This document shows, piece after piece, positions 53,368-61,559 of a stretch of DNA of 64,000 nucleotides. The notes beneath the pieces were generated by a model. It searched no databases. It had not been told where the DNA came from and saw only the letters and a program-made list of their open reading frames with translations. This DNA is from Actinophytocola sp036402745. GTDB taxonomy: Bacteria; Actinomycetota; Actinomycetes; Mycobacteriales; Pseudonocardiaceae. How positions within the stretch are numbered: the stretch's first letter is position 1; every line of letters starts with the position of its first letter. The stretch covers positions 7,335 through 71,334 of the forward strand of contig NZ_DASWSJ010000297.1 in assembly GCF_036402745.1 (NCBI RefSeq), in the 5' to 3' direction. Both the position numbers and the translations under genes were made by a program.

Positions 53368-54945
53368 TCACGCGCCGAGCAGCGCGTGGCGGTCTGCGAT
53401 GTGGTGGACGTTGTCGTCGTCCGGTGCGCTCAGGCCGCGCTCCAGGTCCCGCAGCGTGCGGTGCGGGTGGTTCAGCAGCCGGGCCGCCGCGGCGCGCACG
53501 GCCTCCGGCCGGTACGCGCAGGTGGCGACGAGTCGGGCGGCCGCCTCGACGTCCTGGTGGAGGCGGCCGTGCCCGACGAGCGATCCGAGCAGCTGGAGCG
53601 CGTCGGCAAGGGTGAGGCCGCCGAGGCTCAGCGAGTGCAGGTCCGGCACGTCGGCGAGCTGGTGCCTGCTGGTGAGCAACACCGACGGCACCGGGGAGTT
53701 CGGCAGCAGGGGCAGGATCTGCCTGCTGTCCTGAAGGTCGTCGAGCACGACCAGCACCCGCTTGCGGTCGACGGCGAGTTGCCAGAGCGCCGTCAGCTCG
53801 GGCAGCGTGCGCGGCAGCGACGCCGACGGCACGTCGAGTCCGCGCAACAGCCCGGCCAGTACCGCCTCCGGTGCCAGCGGGAGGCCATCCGGCCCGGTCA
53901 GTCCGACGTACAGCTGGCCGTCGGGGAAGTGCGGCCGCAGGGTCAGGGCGGCGCGCACGGCCAGCGCGGTCTTGCCGATGCGCGCGCCGCCGTGCAGGCC
54001 GACCAGCGCGGCCCGGCCGGGGTCGCGCAGCCAGCCGGTGAGCTCGGCCAGTTCCGCGGTCCTGCCGACGAAGCCGTCGGCGGCGACCGACATCCGGGCG
54101 GGCACCGGCGGTCCGGTCCTGGCGGCGTCCGCGTGCACGCCGAGGGCCGGGCGCACCTGCGCCGCGGCGAGCAGGTCGCGGTGCAGCTCCTGCAGCCGGG
54201 GCCCGGGTTCCAGGCCGAGCTCGCCACGGAGCACGCGCCGGGCGTCCTGGTAGGCGGTGAGCGCGTCGGCGCGCCTGCCCAGCCCGGACAGTGCCCGCAG
54301 CAGCAGCTCCCACAGCTTCTCCTGCAGGGGCTGCCCGACCAGGGCGGTCTTCACCGTCGTGACGGCGCTGCCGTGTTCCCCCGCGTCGATCTCCGCTTCC
54401 GCCAGCTCCTCGACGGCGGCGGTGCGGAGCTGTTCGAGCCGTTCCCGCTCGGTGTTGAAGTAGGTGGTGTCGGCGCCCGCGAACGGGGCGCCGCGCCAGA
54501 GCGCGAGCGCGGCGCGGAACGTCCGTACCGCGCGGTCGAGGTCGCCTTCCCCGCGGAAGCGGTGGGCGTCGTCGAGCGTGCGTTCGAACAGGTCCGTGTC
54601 GATCGTCGCGCCGGTCGCCGTCAGCAGGTAGCCGCCACTGTGCGACCGCAGCGCGAGCCGGTGGGCCCCGACCACCTCGGTGATCTTGCGCCGGAGCCGG
54701 TAGACGTAGGTGCGCACCGTCCCGTCCGCGGACCTCGGCGCGGTGTCGCCCCACAGTGCCCGGACCGCGTCCTCGTTGGGGACCGGTTCCCCGACGCGCA
54801 GCAGGAGCACCGCGAGCAGCGCTCGCTGCTGTGGTGACCCGAGCGCGATCTCGTGGTCGCCCGACCAGGCACGGACCGGGCCGAGCAGGGAGAAGCTCAG
54901 GCGGTCGGCTGCGGGCGGGCGTGTTTCGTGCGCGAACTCGCTCAC
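53368..54945 (-). CDS. SARP regulator with C-terminal ATPase domain (AfsR-like, medium length)
   Basis: A 525-residue activator. An OmpR-type winged helix (LSFSLLGPVRAWSGDHEIAL; RTYVYRLRRKI) and a bacterial transcriptional activation domain (about 105-250) are followed by an NB-ARC-type ATPase (Walker A GGARIGKTALAV; Walker B VLVVLDDL). It lacks the TPR tail of full AfsR. GTG 54945 has AGGGGG before it, and the gene follows SARP2 after 10 bp, so the two are co-expressed. SARPs bind direct repeats in front of -10 boxes, as seen at 21040 and 61457. Confidence 0.9.
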   Translation of the reverse strand: MSEFAHETRPPAADRLSFSLLGPVRAWSGDHEIALGSPQQRALLAVLLLRVGEPVPNEDAVRALWGDTAPRSADGTVRTYVYRLRRKITEVVGAHRLALRSHSGGYLLTATGATIDTDLFERTLDDAHRFRGEGDLDRAVRTFRAALALWRGAPFAGADTTYFNTERERLEQLRTAAVEELAEAEIDAGEHGSAVTTVKTALVGQPLQEKLWELLLRALSGLGRRADALTAYQDARRVLRGELGLEPGPRLQELHRDLLAAAQVRPALGVHADAARTGPPVPARMSVAADGFVGRTAELAELTGWLRDPGRAALVGLHGGARIGKTALAVRAALTLRPHFPDGQLYVGLTGPDGLPLAPEAVLAGLLRGLDVPSASLPRTLPELTALWQLAVDRKRVLVVLDDLQDSRQILPLLPNSPVPSVLLTSRHQLADVPDLHSLSLGGLTLADALQLLGSLVGHGRLHQDVEAAARLVATCAYRPEAVRAAAARLLNHPHRTLRDLERGLSAPDDDNVHHIADRHALLGA

Positions 54946-54955
54946 TGGGTGCCCC

Positions 54956-55786
54956 CTATCCGGCGATCGCGTGGGCGATCGTCCGGTCGGCGGCGTACGG
55001 GCGCCGCCCGTCCAGCTCAGGGTCACCGCGGAGCACCGCCTCGTGCAGGTGGCGCATGCTCGCGGAGGGGTCCACACCGAGTTCCTCGACCAGTCCGGCA
55101 CGTAACCGGTGGAAGGCCTCGAGCGCCCGCCAATGCTGGCCGGAGCGGTACAGCGCGAGCATGTACTTGCCGCACATGCTCTCCGACAACGGGTACTGCG
55201 CGCACAGCCCGGCCAGCTCGCCGAGCAGCCCGCGGTCGCGGCCGAGACACAGGTCGGCTTCGAGGCGCGCGTCCAGGTCGGAAAGGCGGGTCTCCGTGAG
55301 CCGCACCGATTCGACGGTCAGCTGCGGACCGGTGGTGATGTCGCAGAGCGCGGGGCCGCGCCACAGGGACAGCGCGGCGGTGAGGCTGTGGGAGGCGGTC
55401 GCGTAGTCGCCGTTCTCGGCCGCCCGGCGGCCCGCGCTCGCGAGTTCCTCGTACTTGTGGACGTCCAGCCGGACGAGGTCGCCGTCCAACCGGTAGCCGT
55501 TCGCCTCGGTCGTGAGGAATTTCTTGCCGTCGCACTCCGTGCCGTCCCCGGCGGCCGAGTTCAGTCTTTTCCGGAGTTTTCCGATGTAGGTGTGCAGTGT
55601 GGCGACCGAGGAACGCGGCGGCTCGTGCCCCCAAATCTCGTTCACCAACGTCGAGACGGGCACGACGTGCCCGGCGCCGATCGCGAGAATGGCCAGCAGT
55701 TGTCGGGGCTTGGCCGCCGAGGGCGCGACCGGGACATTGTCGAAGGTGGCTTCCAGCGGTCCCAGCAGGTTGATGTCGAGTCGCAC
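54956..55786 (-). CDS. SARP transcriptional activator (small)
   Basis: A 276-residue regulator with only a winged-helix DNA-binding domain (VRLDINLLGPLEA; TLHTYIGKLRKRL) and a bacterial transcriptional activation domain (about 100-250). GTG 55786 was chosen because it begins at the typical family N-terminus and because the purine stretch AGGGGGCA precedes it, as in the next gene; a longer frame from 55813 is possible. It is the most typical pathway-specific activator in the window and the first candidate to bind the 11-bp repeats. Confidence 0.88.
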   Translation of the reverse strand: MRLDINLLGPLEATFDNVPVAPSAAKPRQLLAILAIGAGHVVPVSTLVNEIWGHEPPRSSVATLHTYIGKLRKRLNSAAGDGTECDGKKFLTTEANGYRLDGDLVRLDVHKYEELASAGRRAAENGDYATASHSLTAALSLWRGPALCDITTGPQLTVESVRLTETRLSDLDARLEADLCLGRDRGLLGELAGLCAQYPLSESMCGKYMLALYRSGQHWRALEAFHRLRAGLVEELGVDPSASMRHLHEAVLRGDPELDGRRPYAADRTIAHAIAG

Positions 55787-55874
55787 GATCTGCCCCCTAA
55801 TTCCTCGGTTCACAATGAGGATCAGGTTGGCAGAGCCCGGCTATGCCACGGTTATGCGCTCGTTGTGTACCCGC

Positions 55875-56084
55875 CTACGAGCTGTTCGGCTGATCGAGGG
55901 AGTCCGCGTGCGCGAGCGCGGACCGCCACAGTTCGGCGACGTGGCTCAACGCGACGTACCCGCCGCTGGAAAACCCGGTCGGTTCCCATCCAGGGGGGAG
56001 CGGGATGTCGATCGGCCAAATGCAATAGCACCCGTCGTCGTTCGTGACGACGCGGTAGAACTGGTGGTGTTCGGGGGAAGTCAT
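55875..56084 (-). CDS. Divergent MbtH-like protein without the C-terminal signature
   Basis: A 69-residue protein matching the N-terminal two thirds of MbtH (VVTNDDGCYCIWP, PLPPGWEPTGFSSGG). The C-terminal W-x-D-x-RPxSL block is replaced by LWRSALAHADSL. It is closer to the MbtH-like protein at 61230 than to the canonical one at 48046. ATG 56084 starts it just before the family region. It lies 150 bp downstream of the response regulator gene in the same direction. It may still bind an A domain, or it may have another role linked to the sensor genes. An 88-bp gap before SARP2 holds that gene's promoter, in which I see no clear repeats. Confidence 0.75.
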   Translation of the reverse strand: MTSPEHHQFYRVVTNDDGCYCIWPIDIPLPPGWEPTGFSSGGYVALSHVAELWRSALAHADSLDQPNSS

Positions 56085-56234
56085 CTGGTTTCTCGCACCT
56101 GGATCACTGGGATGCCGTCTTGCCGCATCACGCGGGATCCAACGCGGCTTTACCACCATACGCGAAAGAGGTTCGGTATCAGTTATGGCGAGGGTCGCGG
56201 TCCAGCGCCGGGTGGCCTGCGCCCCAGCGGCGGT

Positions 56235-56894
56235 CTATCGTTCGCGGCCGTCGATCAGGTGGGCGCGCTCGGCCTTCTTGATCGCGTCGACACGGGAGAC
56301 CGCGCCCAGCTTCGAGTAGATGCTCGTGAGGTGCCGTTTGACGGTGCCTTCGCTGATGAACAGGCGCACCGCGATCTGGGCGTTGCTCATGGCCTTCGCG
56401 ACGAGCCGCAGCACCTCGAGCTCCCGCTCCGACAACAGCGTGTGCTGTTCGTGCTGCCGCTCCAGTGACTGGAGCGTCGTCCTCGGCACCGACAGGATGA
56501 CGTTCGCCCTGCTGCGGCTCACCGAGCGGACGGCGGAGATGAGCTCGTCCCGCGCGATCGTCTTCATCAGGTACGCCGCGGCGCCGCTCTCCAGCAGGTC
56601 CCGCACGATCGCCGGCGAGTTGTGCATGGTCAGGATGATCACCGCGGTCTCGGGGTAGGAGACGGCGACCTGCTCGATCACGGCCTTGGCGCCGGGGCCC
56701 GGCATCTCGACGTCCAGCAGCAGCACCTCGGGCCGGTGCTTCTTGATCAGCTCCAGCGCCTCGTCACTGGTCTCACCCTCGCCGACCACCTCGAAGGACG
56801 GGTCGGTGGACAGCAGCTCGCGAAGTCCCTGGCGGAACAGGGTGTGGTCGTCGGCGACCACGATCGTGACCTGCTCGCCGCTCCGTCCGGTCAT
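56235..56894 (-). CDS. NarL/LuxR-type response regulator
   Basis: A 219-residue two-component regulator. The receiver domain has VADDHTLFRQGLRELL and the phosphorylated Asp in VLLLDVEMPGPGA; the C-terminal LuxR helix-turn-helix is LSERELEVLRLVAKAMSNAQ followed by EGTVKRHLTSIYSKL. ATG 56894 overlaps the stop of the histidine kinase gene (ATGA), so the two form a matched pair. Its targets are unknown; the three SARP genes nearby are plausible. Confidence 0.95.
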   Translation of the reverse strand: MTGRSGEQVTIVVADDHTLFRQGLRELLSTDPSFEVVGEGETSDEALELIKKHRPEVLLLDVEMPGPGAKAVIEQVAVSYPETAVIILTMHNSPAIVRDLLESGAAAYLMKTIARDELISAVRSVSRSRANVILSVPRTTLQSLERQHEQHTLLSERELEVLRLVAKAMSNAQIAVRLFISEGTVKRHLTSIYSKLGAVSRVDAIKKAERAHLIDGRER

Positions 56895-57964
56895 GCGGTC
56901 TGCCCAGGGTGTGCGATGCGGATCGAGATGGTCGTTCCTTTCCCCGGCACACTGATGATCTCGAGGGTGCCCGCGAGCAGTTCGAGACGTTCGCGCATCG
57001 ACGACAGCCCGACGCCGGCCGCCGACGCCGCGACCGCGTCGACGTCGAACCCCCGCCCGTCGTCGCGCACAGTGGCGTGGATGTCGCCGTCCGCGAGAGC
57101 GACCAGCACCTCCAGCTGTTGTGCCTCCGCGTGCACGACGGCGTTGCGGATGGCTTCCCGGAGCACGAAGTACAGCTCCTCGCAGGCCTGGTTCGGCGCG
57201 TCGATGTCGTCGGCGACGGAGAGCTTCGTGCGGATCTCGGGTGGCACCCGCCAGGTCAGGTAGTCCGCCAGCGCCCGCTCCAGGCTGCCGACCTCGGCAG
57301 GCGACTCGCGTAGTTCCTGCGCCAGGTGGCGCACCACCGTGATGGCCTCGTTGAGCGCGGTGCGCGCACTCGCGATGCGGTTCCGCGCGCGGGTGGTGTC
57401 CTCGTCGACGTAGACGTCGTGCAGTTCGAGGTCCTGCAGTGCCACGCCGACGGCGTGCGCCGCCTGGTCGTGCAGCTCCCTGGCGATCCGGCGCCGCTCG
57501 TCCCGGTTGGCGTTGTTGACCTTCGTGAGCAGGAAGCCCGCGTAGGACATCGCACCCTGGCCGAGCCTGCGCAGGATCGACTCGTGCAGGCTGGCGACGG
57601 CGTCCATCAGCGCCTGCTCGTCCATCCGTCTCTCCCGCGCCGCGTCGACGACGGCGGGCAGCAGGATCTCGAACATCGCGATCGCGGTACGCAGTGACTC
57701 GGTCGGTGGCACGCGCTGGCTCGCCCGGCTCATCGCGATCTCGTCGCTGAGCTCGGTCGTCTGCCACCCGGTCCCCTGGCCGCCGCCGTCCCTCATGGCC
57801 GCCGCGACATCGTCCAGCACGGCGTCGGCCTGGCGCAGGAGTTGTTCGGCGGCCACCGAATCGGCCATCAGCGGGTTGCGCAGCGCCCGCATCGATTCGA
57901 GTACACCGTGGCGGACCTCTGTCGAGAACACCGACTCGCTGTCGTCCGTCAGCTGGTGTGACAT
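56891..57964 (-). CDS. Histidine kinase, HisKA_3/NarX type, without a transmembrane sensor
   Basis: A 357-residue kinase. The N-terminal about 170 residues are helical with no membrane segment, so it is cytoplasmic. The phospho-acceptor motif is RRIARELHDQAAHAVGVALQ, followed by a HATPase domain with EAIRNAVVHA (N box) and DDGRGFD and GLSSMRERLELL (G boxes). GGGGGTGAG lies before ATG 57964. It is the partner of the response regulator at 56235. A strikingly similar second kinase lies at 60090 on the other strand. Confidence 0.93.
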   Translation of the reverse strand: MSHQLTDDSESVFSTEVRHGVLESMRALRNPLMADSVAAEQLLRQADAVLDDVAAAMRDGGGQGTGWQTTELSDEIAMSRASQRVPPTESLRTAIAMFEILLPAVVDAARERRMDEQALMDAVASLHESILRRLGQGAMSYAGFLLTKVNNANRDERRRIARELHDQAAHAVGVALQDLELHDVYVDEDTTRARNRIASARTALNEAITVVRHLAQELRESPAEVGSLERALADYLTWRVPPEIRTKLSVADDIDAPNQACEELYFVLREAIRNAVVHAEAQQLEVLVALADGDIHATVRDDGRGFDVDAVAASAAGVGLSSMRERLELLAGTLEIISVPGKGTTISIRIAHPGQTA

Positions 57965-58046
57965 CGCTCACCCCCAAATGCCGCTCATGATAGCCAATCG
58001 GGGGGTACCTGCGGGCGGTGTTCGGCCGATGCGGAACCGGGAGTCG

Positions 58047-58862
58047 TCAGACCGGTGCGGCTCCCAGCACGGACGTGGCCGCGGGACGAAGTTCCCCTCG
58101 CACGGCCGTCGTGAAGATCCGCTCGGTGGCAGCGGTGGGCGCCAGATCGAGGTTGTCGAGGAGGCGGCGGGTGCACAGGCGGTACCACTCGCGGACCTGC
58201 CCCAGCTCGCCCCGCCTGCCGTGGATCACCATCAGCGTCTGGTACATCTCCTCGTGGTACGGGTCGATGTCCAGGACCCGGCGGCACAGGTCGATGATCT
58301 TCGGGTGGTCATGCTCGCGCAGTGCGTGCGTGCGCAGCCACGTCAGTGCGTGGAGGGCGAAGGCCCGGTAGCACTGCCGCTGCTCGTCGACCCAGTCGGC
58401 CGTCTGCGCCGCGAGGAAGTCGCCGCTGTAGAGATCGGCGACCCTGCGGTACGCGGTCAGCGCCCCGGCGTCCTCACCGTGTGCCTCGGCCGCGCGCCCT
58501 GCCGCCATGCTCAGGTCGAACTCGTCGATGTCCAGCCAGACGTCCGGCGCGTTCAGCAGGTAACCCTGGTCGCGGCTGACGATCTGCACCAGCGGCGCCA
58601 CCGCGTCCCCGAGGATGCGCCGCAGCGAGTGGATGGCCACCTTGAGCGAGCTCGCGGTCGGGGTCCACGCGTGGCCCGGCCACAACACCTCGAAGAGCTT
58701 TTCGCGGCGCACCACACGGCCGCGGTTCACGAGCAGGTACTGGAAAAGGTCCCGCGCTTTGCCAGCGTGCCAGCGATCCACGCTCGAGCCGCTGACCCGG
58801 AGGGTGAAGTCCCCGAAGAAGTGCGCGACCACGGCCCGGTCCCCCCGGCGTGCTCCAGGCAT
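58047..58862 (-). CDS. SARP-type activator (BTAD-containing)
   Basis: A 271-residue regulator: winged helix (HFFGDFTLRVSG; SSLKVAIHSLRRIL) and a bacterial transcriptional activation domain (about 115-260: FDLSMAAGRAAEAHG, YHEEMYQTLMVIHGRRGELG). It belongs to a more distant branch of the SARP/BTAD group than the two at 53368-55786. The start is uncertain: ATG 58862 has no clear ribosome-binding site, whereas GTG 58832 follows GGGGGGACC and would give 261 residues. It is divergent from the UbiA gene with about 217 bp between, in which no 11-bp repeats were found. Confidence 0.82.
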   Translation of the reverse strand: MPGARRGDRAVVAHFFGDFTLRVSGSSVDRWHAGKARDLFQYLLVNRGRVVRREKLFEVLWPGHAWTPTASSLKVAIHSLRRILGDAVAPLVQIVSRDQGYLLNAPDVWLDIDEFDLSMAAGRAAEAHGEDAGALTAYRRVADLYSGDFLAAQTADWVDEQRQCYRAFALHALTWLRTHALREHDHPKIIDLCRRVLDIDPYHEEMYQTLMVIHGRRGELGQVREWYRLCTRRLLDNLDLAPTAATERIFTTAVRGELRPAATSVLGAAPV

Positions 58863-59079
58863 CGTCAAGCTGTCCACGACCGGAACGTATGGGCCCCGCT
58901 CGGTGCTGCTCAAGGCCACCTTCCGGAAGGACAACCGACATGTGGCCGAAGGTAGTAGTGGCACTGTCACCAACGTCTCGGTGCGACTGCACCTCCGCGC
59001 GAGGCGCTGGCCCGGTGCGGCGGTGAGTATCGAATGTCTCGGCACATCCCGAAACGTCGAAACTCTAGTGACGGGACAC

Positions 59080-60006
59080 ATGATGACCACGAAAACGCTG
59101 TCGCAATCCGCTGACGCCATCGGTTTCGCCCGGTCGGTCCGGCTCGCCTGGCACGAGGCCCGGCCGGTCGTCCAGATTGTGTTCATGCTCCGGTTCCTGG
59201 CCGGCGCGGCGCTCGGCGCCACGTACGTTGGCGAGGTCGCCGCGGCGACCGCGGTGACCGCCGCGCTGAGCTGGCTCGCCGCCACCTGGGCCGTGTACCT
59301 GCTCAACGGCGTGGCCGACGTGGTCGAGGACCGGGCAAACGGGTCCACCCGGCCGATCGCGCGCGGCGACCTGCCAGAGGAGACGGCCGAACGGATCGTC
59401 TGGGCGCTCGCGACGACCGGCCTGGTCCTCGGTGCGCTCGTCTCGCCGGTGATGCTGCTCCTGGTCGTGCTCATGCTCGCGGTCGGCTGGGCCTACTCGA
59501 TGGGACCGCGTCCCTGCAAGCAGTACATGCCGGGCTTCCTCGTCTCGGTGTTCGCGCTCGGCGTGCTGACCTACCTCGCGGGCTGGCAGGCCGCGGGCGC
59601 CGGGAGCCCGCACGGACCGGTGCTGGTGTTCGGCATCGCGATGTCGGGGTGGATGGGGCTCGCGGGGTGGACCAAGGACCTGTCGGACACCACGGGCGAC
59701 CGCCTGGCGGGCAGGCGCACGTTGCCGGTGCTGCTCGGCGAGTGGCGGGCACGCGTGGTCATGGCCGCCGCGGCGAGTCTGGTCGGCTGGACGTTCGTCC
59801 TCCTCAGCGCCGGGCTCGCCGGTGATCTGCTGCCTGTCGCGGTGGTCGTGTGTGTGGGGTCGGCCGTGCTCGCGCTGGTCGCGACGACTCCGCTCGGCCA
59901 GGGTGACCGGGCCGCAAAACGCAGGCCGTACCGGGTCTTCATGGTCACCCAGTACGCCACGCACCTGACGTTGTTCCTCTGTCTCGCGCTGGACCAGGTC
60001 GCCTGA
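59080..60006 (+). CDS. UbiA-family membrane prenyltransferase
   Basis: A 308-residue integral membrane protein with about eight or nine hydrophobic segments. The two Asp-rich motifs of UbiA enzymes are present: NGVADVVED near residue 76 and KDLSDTTGD near residue 197, which bind Mg-diphosphate. It should attach a prenyl chain to an aromatic or other acceptor in the membrane, or may act on a lipid as in menaquinone and related pathways. No prenyl diphosphate synthase or aromatic polyketide gene is present. It could modify the peptide or simply be a neighbour. ATG 59080 and ATG 59083 are equally possible starts. Confidence 0.8.
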   Translation: MMTTKTLSQSADAIGFARSVRLAWHEARPVVQIVFMLRFLAGAALGATYVGEVAAATAVTAALSWLAATWAVYLLNGVADVVEDRANGSTRPIARGDLPEETAERIVWALATTGLVLGALVSPVMLLLVVLMLAVGWAYSMGPRPCKQYMPGFLVSVFALGVLTYLAGWQAAGAGSPHGPVLVFGIAMSGWMGLAGWTKDLSDTTGDRLAGRRTLPVLLGEWRARVVMAAAASLVGWTFVLLSAGLAGDLLPVAVVVCVGSAVLALVATTPLGQGDRAAKRRPYRVFMVTQYATHLTLFLCLALDQVA

Positions 60007-60089
60007 GAGGGCAGATGTTGGCCACCAAGGCCGTATGGTTGAAAATATTCTGACCGCACGTCATGGGTGGGTTCGGGCGAGGAGGCAGG

Positions 60090-61166
60090 GTGTCGGAGGC
60101 GTTGGCTGACAGCGATCCGGTGTTCACCCCTGCTGCCCGCCACGAGGCCATGGTGTCGTTCGAGCACCGGTTGCGTGCGCTGCACAGCCCGCTCGTCGAC
60201 GACGCCGAGGCGGCGGAACAGCTCAAGCGACAGGCAGGCTCGGTGCTCGACGACGTGGCGGTCACCGTGACCGGCGCCGTCCGGAGCGTACGGCCCGCGG
60301 CACTGCTCGCGGCCGAGATCGGCGCCAGCAGGGCCACCCACCGGGTGCACCCCGTCGAGTCGTTGCGGGCCGCCGTGGTGATGTTCGACGTCCTGCTCCC
60401 GTTCGTGCACGCGGCACTGCGTGCCCGGCGCGTGAACGAGCACGCGGTGCGCGCCGGCATGGTGGGCCTGCACGAGTCGATCGCGCGGCGCCTCAGTCTC
60501 GGCGCGATGTCCTACGCGGGTTTCCTGCTCGCGAAGGTCAACAACGCCAACCGGGACGAGCGGCGCCGGATCGCCAGGGAGCTGCACGACCAGGCGGCGC
60601 ACGCCGTCGGCGTGGCGCTGCAGGACCTGGAACTGCACGACGTGTACGTCGACCGCGACCCCGCGCGGGCTCGCTGGCGGCTGGACTCGGCCCGGGTCGC
60701 GTTGCGTGAGGCACTCGAGGTGGTCCGCAACCTCGCCAGGGAGCTGCGTGAGTCGCCGGTTGAGTTCGGCGGGCTGGCGAGCGCGTTGTCCGGCTACCTC
60801 GCGTGGCGGGTGCCTGCCGGGATCCGCGTCGCGGTCTCGGTCGACGACGATCTCGACCTGCCGGCCGCGGTCAGCGAGGAGCTGTACTTCGTGCTCCGGG
60901 AAGCCATCCGGAACACGGTCCTGCACGCCGACGCGCGCAACCTGACCGTCACGGTCGCCGTGGACGGTCCGGAGGTCCACGCGGTGGTGCGTGACGACGG
61001 GCTGGGGTTCGACGTGGCCGAGACCATCGGCTCGCAACCGGGCATCGGGCTGTCGTCCATCCGGGAGCGGCTCGAACTGCTCGGTGGCACGCTCGACATC
61101 ACCAGCGGGGCAGGTGCGGGCACGACCGTGTCGATGCGCTTGGCACGGCACCGCTTTCTCACGTAA
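60090..61166 (+). CDS. Orphan histidine kinase, paralogue of the kinase at 56891
   Basis: A 358-residue cytoplasmic kinase. The acceptor region NANRDERRRIARELHDQAAH and the following LQDLELHDVYVD are nearly the same as in the kinase at 56891, and the HATPase boxes (EAIRNTVLHA, DDGLGFD, GLSSIRERLELL) are intact. GTG 60090 was chosen for the GAGGAGG before it. No response regulator lies beside it; it may share the one at 56235. The next gene is an MbtH-like protein, mirroring the kinase, regulator, MbtH order on the opposite strand. Confidence 0.92.
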   Translation: MSEALADSDPVFTPAARHEAMVSFEHRLRALHSPLVDDAEAAEQLKRQAGSVLDDVAVTVTGAVRSVRPAALLAAEIGASRATHRVHPVESLRAAVVMFDVLLPFVHAALRARRVNEHAVRAGMVGLHESIARRLSLGAMSYAGFLLAKVNNANRDERRRIARELHDQAAHAVGVALQDLELHDVYVDRDPARARWRLDSARVALREALEVVRNLARELRESPVEFGGLASALSGYLAWRVPAGIRVAVSVDDDLDLPAAVSEELYFVLREAIRNTVLHADARNLTVTVAVDGPEVHAVVRDDGLGFDVAETIGSQPGIGLSSIRERLELLGGTLDITSGAGAGTTVSMRLARHRFLT

Positions 61167-61190
61167 CCGCGGGCGAACTCGTTCTTTCTA

Positions 61191-61221
61191 CCCTGCGGGG
61201 GTATCGACCGCCCCTGCAGGG
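61191..61221 (+). other. Hairpin overlapping the ribosome-binding region of the third MbtH-like gene
   Basis: CCCTGCGGGGG (61191-61201) pairs with CCCCTGCAGGG (61211-61221) with one mismatch. It lies 24 bp after the kinase stop and ends eight bases before ATG 61230, taking in the GGG of the GGGAAG ribosome-binding site. It may be a terminator for the kinase gene or a structure that limits MbtH translation; the sequence alone does not decide. Confidence 0.5.
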
Positions 61222-61229
61222 AAGAACAG

Positions 61230-61460
61230 ATGACGCCAGCGGAGTCCCCAGAATTCTTTCAGGTCATCGTCAACGCTGAACGGTGCTACAGCATCTGGCC
61301 GATCGACGGCGATCCGCCGTTGCCGCCCGGGTGGAAGCCGAGCGGTTTCGCCGGCCTGCTTGAGGTCGCGCTCAACCAGGTCGCCGAGCAGTGGCGGGCG
61401 GGCCTCGTGCGGGCGGAACCGGTCGAACCGGATGACCCGCCCGCGTCGACAATTGATTGA
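61230..61460 (+). CDS. Divergent MbtH-like protein without the C-terminal signature (second copy)
   Basis: A 76-residue MbtH-like protein (VIVNAERCYSIWPIDGDPP, PPGWKPSGFAG). As in the copy at 55875, the C-terminal DxRPxSL block is absent, replaced by EQWRAGLVRAEPVEPDD. The two share the C-Y-x-I-W-P-I-D core and are sister copies. It follows the orphan kinase by 63 bp. Its last codons overlap a SARP-type promoter serving the next gene. Confidence 0.78.
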   Translation: MTPAESPEFFQVIVNAERCYSIWPIDGDPPLPPGWKPSGFAGLLEVALNQVAEQWRAGLVRAEPVEPDDPPASTID

Positions 61461-61500
61461 CATTTCGCTGAGGTCGCGTCGATCACGCGATTGCTAACTT
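61457..61500 (+). promoter_or_regulatory. Second SARP-type promoter, before the free-standing editing gene
   Basis: TTGACAT (61457) and TCGATCA (61479) are 22 bp apart, with a weaker CTGAGGT at 61468 midway, and TAACTT (61495-61500) serves as -10. The distance from the last heptamer start to the -10 start is 16 bases, identical to the site at 21073/21089, and both have TTGC just before the -10. The same regulator is therefore predicted to activate both. Confidence 0.6.
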
Positions 61501-61559
61501 GTCCCGGCGGTCCGAAAACCGTGACAGCTGGCCGCCTGCTTCGTCAGGAGATGAATCCG

